A DNA stretch of 64,000 nucleotides, taken from positions 1 through 64,000 of the forward strand of contig JAUIEZ010000001.1 of NCBI GenBank assembly GCA_030429665.1, given 5' to 3'. This stretch comes from Gammaproteobacteria bacterium. Its GTDB lineage: Bacteria > Pseudomonadota > Gammaproteobacteria > Arenicellales > CAJQKF01. The position numbers and the translations under genes are program-made. Positions 58,375 to 64,000 of this stretch are shown in pieces; within the stretch, counting starts at the first letter, position 1, and every line of letters begins with the position of its first letter. The notes beneath the pieces were generated by a model. That model saw nothing but the letters and a program-made list of their open reading frames with translations. It was not told where the DNA came from and did not search any database.

Positions 58375-60069
58375 TCAATGTATTGCGTTCAATGCCCTGA
58401 GCACCGCCTCGTCGCGACCATAGATGTCCGGATAGAAACGCACGTTGCCGTTCAGGTCCGGGTCGACGGTCCAGTAGAGCACCAGTACCGGTAGTGTTGG
58501 CATCAGGTCGACTCGCGTCGTTTCGCCTTCGGCGATGACACTTTCGATTGCCTCGACGTTCCAGCGCGGATCGTTCCCGAGCAGCAGCGACGCCAATTCG
58601 AGCGGCCTTTCGACCCGAATACACCCGTGACTGAACGCGCGCTCGGTGCGATCGAACAGATCGTGCGACGGCGTATCGTGCAGGTAGACGGCATGCCGGT
58701 TCGGAAACATGAACTTGACGCGGCCCAGAGCGTTGTCTTCGCCGGGACGCTGAATCACGGTGAAGTCGGGTCCTGACCTGGCAACCCGCGCCCAATCGAC
58801 GGACCGCGGATCGAGGACATTGCCGCGCCCGTCGCGCAGGTAGAAGTTCCCGCGTTGAAGATAGGTCGGGTCGCGCATCATTTCCGGCGCAAACTCGTTG
58901 ACGACGATGCTTGTCGGCACGGTCCAGTCGGGATTGAACACGACGTGATTCATTTCCCCGCGAAACACCGGCGTGCGGTGATAGCTCTTGCCGACGATCA
59001 CGCGCTGCTCCCAGGCCACCGCCCCCTCGCGCACGACCTCCACGTAGTACCCGGCGATGTTCACGACGATGAAGTCCCGGTCGGGATCGCGCAGCACCCA
59101 GCGGGCCCGTTCGAGGTTGACCCGAAGCTGATCGATGCGCTCCTCGACAGGAACGTTGAGGGCTGCCAGCGTGTTTCTGCCGACCACGCCGTCGGGCTCG
59201 ATTCCGTGGCGGTGCTGGAACGACTTTACCGCCTCCGCCAAACCCGGGTCGAAAAAGCGGACGTCGCCGGATTCGATGCCGGTGTAGTCACCGCTCATTC
59301 TCAACCGCGTACGCAGCAACTGGACCCGGGGATCGGTCATGCCGGGCCTGAGCGTCGCGCCGTCCGGCATCATCGGCCAACCGCCGGTCGAGGCGAGTTC
59401 GCGGTGGCTCCTCAATGCCGTTTTCAGGGTCAGGTAGTACGGGTTGTGGTTCTGTACGCGCTCGAACAGCGCTTCAAGTCGCCCGGCATCCATCGCGGCG
59501 GCCAACTCCGTCGCCAGGTCGATCCCCTCCGAGGGCGCGGTAAAATTCCAGTCCGGATCGAGCGAAGAGGGATTGACCTTGCCGAAGCGAACGTGACGCA
59601 GCAACCGGCCCGCGGCCGCGGAAAGGGCAAGGTCGCGCTCGGCCTCCTGTATGGCGTCGCGAGGCGCTTCGGACAACAGTCGCTCGAGCAACTGGAGGTG
59701 ATAATCGGCCGGCTTCAGGCCATGCGCTGCCACGGATCGTATGGCTCGCAGCAACGTGTCGATATCGCCAGTCCGGGTCCACGCCGGCCGGTGCTGCCTC
59801 GCGCCATAGAACCGCGACACGAACGACTCGGGGCGACGGTCTATAACTGCCAGTGCGGACTGAACGTTGCCGTTAAGCAACGACTCGATTGCGGCGGCGG
59901 TAATGCGCGCGTCGGCGCTTGCCGCCGTGCTGGCGGTCATGGTCGTCGCGATCAATAGTGCGGCCGCCACGAACCATTGCCCTCGGCCAATGCGGCGAGC
60001 CGGGTCGTTGCGGTCGTTCACCACCATGTCGACATCATCATGTCCGCGTCGTTCCAATCGTCTTGACAT
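58375..60069 (-). CDS. ldtD: L,D-transpeptidase (YcbB/LdtD-like)
   Basis: N-terminal PG-binding-like repeats; YkuD motif HDTPSHDLFDRTERAFSHGCIRVERP. Confidence 0.88.
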   Translation of the reverse strand: MSRRLERRGHDDVDMVVNDRNDPARRIGRGQWFVAAALLIATTMTASTAASADARITAAAIESLLNGNVQSALAVIDRRPESFVSRFYGARQHRPAWTRTGDIDTLLRAIRSVAAHGLKPADYHLQLLERLLSEAPRDAIQEAERDLALSAAAGRLLRHVRFGKVNPSSLDPDWNFTAPSEGIDLATELAAAMDAGRLEALFERVQNHNPYYLTLKTALRSHRELASTGGWPMMPDGATLRPGMTDPRVQLLRTRLRMSGDYTGIESGDVRFFDPGLAEAVKSFQHRHGIEPDGVVGRNTLAALNVPVEERIDQLRVNLERARWVLRDPDRDFIVVNIAGYYVEVVREGAVAWEQRVIVGKSYHRTPVFRGEMNHVVFNPDWTVPTSIVVNEFAPEMMRDPTYLQRGNFYLRDGRGNVLDPRSVDWARVARSGPDFTVIQRPGEDNALGRVKFMFPNRHAVYLHDTPSHDLFDRTERAFSHGCIRVERPLELASLLLGNDPRWNVEAIESVIAEGETTRVDLMPTLPVLVLYWTVDPDLNGNVRFYPDIYGRDEAVLRALNAIH

Positions 60070-60204
60070 GCATCAACCTCGACATCCCGCCCGGGGCGCG
60101 ACTGCGATCGCAGTAGCAAATGCGCATTGGAAACGGCATGAAATCAACGCTACCATACGCGAGCCCATCCCGGAATTCGTCTTCCGCACCCGGTAGAAAT
60201 TGAC

Positions 60205-60780
60205 ATGTTCAGAAAAGCCGACCGAAATTCACGTTCGATCGATCGGGGTCGACGCGCGCTCGTCGGGGCGGCCGCGCTGGCGGCGCCCTTGTTGTGGCTG
60301 CCCTCCCCCGACACACGGGCGAGTTCGAAAGCCGCGCGCTCGGTACGCATGTATCATACCCATACCGGTGAGCGGATCTCGCTGACCTACCTCGAAGACG
60401 GCGAATACGTCGCCGAGGCATTGCGGGATATCAATCGCTTCCTTCGCGACTTTCGTACCGGCGAAGTTCACCCGATCAACCCGCGCCTGCTGGACAACCT
60501 GCACGCCATGCGGCGCCAGTCCGGGTCCTCGGGGACATTCGAAATCATATCCGGCTTTCGCTCGCCAGCCACCAACGAGATGCTGCGCAGCAAGTCGACC
60601 TCCAGCGGAGTGGCCAAGAAGAGTTTCCACATGACCGGCAACGCCGTGGACGTTCGGCTGACCGGCGTGGACACGAAAGTGCTTCGGGATATCGCGAAGA
60701 GCCTGCGCGCCGGCGGTGTCGGTTTCTACGCCAGGTCGGACTTCATTCACATCGACACCGGTCGCGTCCGATCCTGGTAG
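60205..60780 (+). CDS. mepK: DUF882/M15-type murein endopeptidase (MepK-like), Tat-like signal
   Basis: RGRRALVGAAALAAPLLWL; SGFRSPATNEMLRSKSTSSGVAKKSFHMTGNAVDVRLTGVD...GGVGFYARSDFIHIDTGRVRSW. Confidence 0.88.
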   Translation: MFRKADRNSRSIDRGRRALVGAAALAAPLLWLPSPDTRASSKAARSVRMYHTHTGERISLTYLEDGEYVAEALRDINRFLRDFRTGEVHPINPRLLDNLHAMRRQSGSSGTFEIISGFRSPATNEMLRSKSTSSGVAKKSFHMTGNAVDVRLTGVDTKVLRDIAKSLRAGGVGFYARSDFIHIDTGRVRSW

Positions 60781-60826
60781 ACGTCCGCGTCGCCCGGGTC
60801 CGTTAAGCACCGAGCCTCGGCGCGGG

Positions 60827-61654
60827 TCACGAGGCCAGGAGCCACATTCCGCCGACGACGAGCAAGCCGCCAAGCACCCGCCCGGCCACGGGGCCGCGCG
60901 GCAACGTTTTCTCCGCGAGCACGACCAGCGCCAGGGCGCCGATCAAGAGCAGGTTCATCACGCCGCCCGCGAACAGCAGGAGCATGAGGAACCAGCAACA
61001 ACCGAGACAATAGGCGCCGTGCGACATACCCATGCGAAGCGCGCCCGCGTTGCCGGGCCGTCGATGCATGGTGAGAAAGGCGATTGGCGACCGGCAGTGT
61101 CGCAGGCAGGTGTCCTTCAGGGGAGTGAATTGCCAGACACCCGCCGCCACCAGGATCGCGCCAGCCAGCCACCGGCTTTTCAATTGCATCAGCATCGAGA
61201 TCAGTCCCAGCTGATCCAGCACGACGTGCATGCCCGTGGCCACGAGAGAAAATGCCAACCACGCCAACAGGTAGCCCGAGGTGAACCACGTGGTTCGGCC
61301 AAACGGCGGAACGCTCGATTGCGACCGCCGGTTCAGCGCGGCCGCCAGGAGAATCGTCGGCGCGGCGGACGGCAGCATCATGGCAATCATCATGATCCAC
61401 CACATCAGCAGCATCGCGACGAGGTAGGCTGCATCGACGACCGGCGCAGGCATCGACATGTCGAGATCCATCCCGGCCGCCGCCGATCCGGACGACAGGA
61501 TGCCCGGAAACGTCATCTCGACGGCGGTCATGTCCATGCCCACGCCGGCGATGGTGTAGCTCCAAGCCAGGACGACGACGATGGCCAGCGCGGCAACGAC
61601 GACCTGTCGATCGCGCTTGAGAAACGACTCGATATGCCCCGCGCCGTCGGCCAT
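60827..61654 (-). CDS. DUF2182-type integral membrane protein, predicted metal-binding
   Basis: Multi-TM; WWIMMIAMMLPSAAPTILL and MSHGAYCLGCCWFLMLLLFAGGVMNLL. Confidence 0.82.
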   Translation of the reverse strand: MADGAGHIESFLKRDRQVVVAALAIVVVLAWSYTIAGVGMDMTAVEMTFPGILSSGSAAAGMDLDMSMPAPVVDAAYLVAMLLMWWIMMIAMMLPSAAPTILLAAALNRRSQSSVPPFGRTTWFTSGYLLAWLAFSLVATGMHVVLDQLGLISMLMQLKSRWLAGAILVAAGVWQFTPLKDTCLRHCRSPIAFLTMHRRPGNAGALRMGMSHGAYCLGCCWFLMLLLFAGGVMNLLLIGALALVVLAEKTLPRGPVAGRVLGGLLVVGGMWLLAS

Positions 61655-61665
61655 CGACAGACGAA

Positions 61666-62313
61666 TCAGGCGCCGGCGCGAATCACGCCCCTGCCGGAAT
61701 GCCTGAGCAGGTTGAACTGGCCGTAGGTCCGGTTAAGCCGCAGCTCGATGGCCGCATCGTCGCCGGTGGTCGACTCGGCGCTTCCAATTTCCGCCACCTC
61801 GAACTCGATACCGTCTGGAATGTTGATCCTGACGCGGTGCTCCGCGTCCGACGTATGATCTGGCCGAATCGGACTGCCGGTCGACTCGATGACGCCGGGA
61901 ATGCGGACCTTCGCCTTTCTGGCATCGATGTCAATCTCGAATTCGACGGGGCGGAACAGCGTCGGATGGACCGTATCCGACATGGCGCGAAAGACCCACC
62001 AATGGGTCGCCGCCTCCTCGGTCTCCCCGCCATGCAGAACGGTTTCGAGCGCCTGGCGCTGGCCGGCGTCGGCGCGCTCGTCGATGATCGCCTGCAGTTC
62101 TCCGCGACCCTCGGAAATCAGCCCGGGCCATGCATAGAGCACCGCGATGTTGAGCCCCGCCAGATCCACGTCGCCGAAGTGGCCCCTGTCGATACGAAGC
62201 GTCTCGAAACCTCGACAGTTGCCGTGTGTCGGCGCCGCCTCGAACTGGCAGGGACATCCGTACGAGCAGTTGCAGTTCCCGTAGGCTTCGCCTTCGACGT
62301 ACCAGTCGATCAT
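61666..62313 (-). CDS. DUF1326-type protein with N-terminal CxCxxxCxC motif
   Basis: WYVEGEAYGNCNCSYGCPCQFEAAPTHGNCRG. Confidence 0.82.
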   Translation of the reverse strand: MIDWYVEGEAYGNCNCSYGCPCQFEAAPTHGNCRGFETLRIDRGHFGDVDLAGLNIAVLYAWPGLISEGRGELQAIIDERADAGQRQALETVLHGGETEEAATHWWVFRAMSDTVHPTLFRPVEFEIDIDARKAKVRIPGVIESTGSPIRPDHTSDAEHRVRINIPDGIEFEVAEIGSAESTTGDDAAIELRLNRTYGQFNLLRHSGRGVIRAGA

Positions 62314-62698
62314 GCCGCCCTCCCCGTGGATCGGATACTCGGGCCGGCCAGTTTACTCCCAAATGCGCGATGGTTCGAAATCCGTCGTCATCGGGCGGAC
62401 GGTACAGTGCTCCTGGCGCGCACACAGACGATGTTCTCGCCGGCCTGTCCCGCAGCCGTGCGACCGTCCCGACCTGGATCAACCCCGCGCGCCACCCGCT
62501 ACCGCGCCCGCATCCGACGGCGCCGGGAACTCCCGAGCACCACCGGCGCGGCAAGTCCCACGAGTTGTCCGAGGTTCGTCGTCGAGTAGAATCGGGAATG
62601 ATCCGCACTTTGGAATCCCGAAAATGTCATTCGAGTGGAGGGCGGCGGGATGAGTCCACCGGGTTCGTCGTTCACCGCTCCCGGGTAATCGCCGATCC

Positions 62699-64000
62699 AT
62701 GAAACTTCCGGCGAGAGCCATTTACACCTGGGTCGACGAGATCTTCCTCGACCTCGCGCGGCAGTTCCGCTGGTCCTACCTCCCGCCCCTGATGGTCTAC
62801 CTCGCCGCCGGCGTATCCGGTCTGACCGCCATCGTCGGCACGTTTTTCGTCAAGGACTATCTCGGACTATCGGCCGCCTTCCTGGCCGGGCTCGCGTTCT
62901 GGGCGGGCATACCCTGGGCGCTGAAGATGCCGCTCGGCCACCTGGTCGACCTAATCTGGCGCTGGAAGGCGTTCCTGGTATGGGTGGGCGCCGGCCTCAT
63001 CGCCACGAGCGTGATCATCATGTACGCCCTTATCGCGCATACCGATGCGATCACCACCATTATGCCGGCCGAAGCCTGGTACGTCGTCTCCGTGCTGCTC
63101 GCCCCGACCGGCTACGTGGTCCAGGACGTGGTGGCCGACGCCATGACCATCGAGGCCGTTCCGGTCATCGACGAGAACGGCAACGCGTTCGGGGATGCCG
63201 ACATCAAGGCGATGCACACGACCATGCAGACCCTCGGCCGCTTCGCCATCATCAGCGGCACGGTGGCGGTCGCGGTCGTCAACATCGTCATGTTCGAGGG
63301 TGTCGAGAATCTCTCCGAGCAACAAAAGGCCGATATCTATGCCGACATCTACCTGCTCGCTTTGATCATCCCGGTGGTCTCGGTAGCCGGCGTAACGCTT
63401 GGATCGCTGTCGCTGCGCGCCCGCGCGCGACGGCTCCGCGCACAGGGGCTCGACGAAGCCGACATCCAGTCCGCGCTCTTCGCGCCCGCCGAGCCGACTG
63501 CGCCGAACTGGTGGATTCTTGGCGGCAGCGCCGTGTTCGTGGTCTTTACGCTGACAATGGGCCTGGGCGAGGTGCCTTTCGCCCAGGAGATCGTCTTCGC
63601 CGGCTCCATGATCATCGTGGTTTACCTGATCCACCGGCTGCTGCTGGAACTCGAGCCCGCCCTGCGCGGACCGCTGGTGGGCACCGCGATCATCATCTTC
63701 GTTTTCCGCGCCGTGCCGCTACCCGGCCCGGGCGCCACCTGGTTCGAAATCGACATGCTCGGATTCGATCAACAGTTCATATCGGTCCTCACCCTGATCA
63801 CGTCGGTCCTGACGCTGGCGGGACTGGTGGTGCTGCGGCCGTTGATGACGCGCCACTCCATCGCCTGGATCGTCGTTTTGCTGACCATCGCCGCGGGCTT
63901 ACTGTCGCTGCCGAACATCGGCCTGTACTACGGCATCCACGAATGGACCCAGCGCTGGACGGCCGGGGTCGTCGATGCCCGTTTCATCGCGATCATCGAT
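62699..64000 (+). CDS. Polytopic membrane transporter, BT1/MFS-like, partial (runs off window)
   Basis: Open frame from ATG 62699 to window end; YLAAGVSGLTAIVGTFFVKDYLGLSAAFLAGLAFWAGIPWALKMPLGHLVDLIWRWK plus many further TM segments. Confidence 0.6.
   Translation, partial: MKLPARAIYTWVDEIFLDLARQFRWSYLPPLMVYLAAGVSGLTAIVGTFFVKDYLGLSAAFLAGLAFWAGIPWALKMPLGHLVDLIWRWKAFLVWVGAGLIATSVIIMYALIAHTDAITTIMPAEAWYVVSVLLAPTGYVVQDVVADAMTIEAVPVIDENGNAFGDADIKAMHTTMQTLGRFAIISGTVAVAVVNIVMFEGVENLSEQQKADIYADIYLLALIIPVVSVAGVTLGSLSLRARARRLRAQGLDEADIQSALFAPAEPTAPNWWILGGSAVFVVFTLTMGLGEVPFAQEIVFAGSMIIVVYLIHRLLLELEPALRGPLVGTAIIIFVFRAVPLPGPGATWFEIDMLGFDQQFISVLTLITSVLTLAGLVVLRPLMTRHSIAWIVVLLTIAAGLLSLPNIGLYYGIHEWTQRWTAGVVDARFIAIID

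Noticed and set aside
1-64000. CRISPR array, tRNA/rRNA genes, prophage or integron
   Set aside because: No regularly spaced repeats, no cloverleaf or rRNA core sequences recognised, no phage structural genes; the GH108-type lysozyme alone is not evidence of a prophage.

Overview
The window is 64 kb of GC-rich, densely coding DNA, probably from a marine or halotolerant proteobacterium. It holds about 57 supportable protein genes, no rRNA or tRNA that I could recognise, no CRISPR array and no prophage. The main content is transport and catabolism: a ugpBAEC-type ABC operon; a meta-cleavage 3-hydroxyanthranilate (kynurenine/2-nitrobenzoate-type) module around a LysR gene; a TRAP transporter plus UspA locus closely resembling the ectoine system teaABCD; a plus-strand cluster with an M29/NicX-like protein, two further TRAP systems and a two-subunit indolepyruvate oxidoreductase; and a LuxR plus potABCD-type locus. 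One small IS200-type element with hairpin ends sits at 43.93-44.58 kb. The best candidate for an undescribed system is a compact six-gene minus-strand operon at 50392-57375: papain-like peptidase fused to an alpha/beta-hydrolase, GH108-type muramidase, lipoprotein, membrane protein, small I9/propeptide-like protein and subtilase. Other strong leads are a halohydrin dehalogenase-like SDR coupled to an epoxide-hydrolase-like gene, an AT-rich motif shared by the two promoters flanking the LysR gene, a Rieske-fold protein lacking its cluster ligands, and long hairpins between binding-protein and permease genes in two transporter operons. All family calls are from reading the sequence and from memory; no searches were run.
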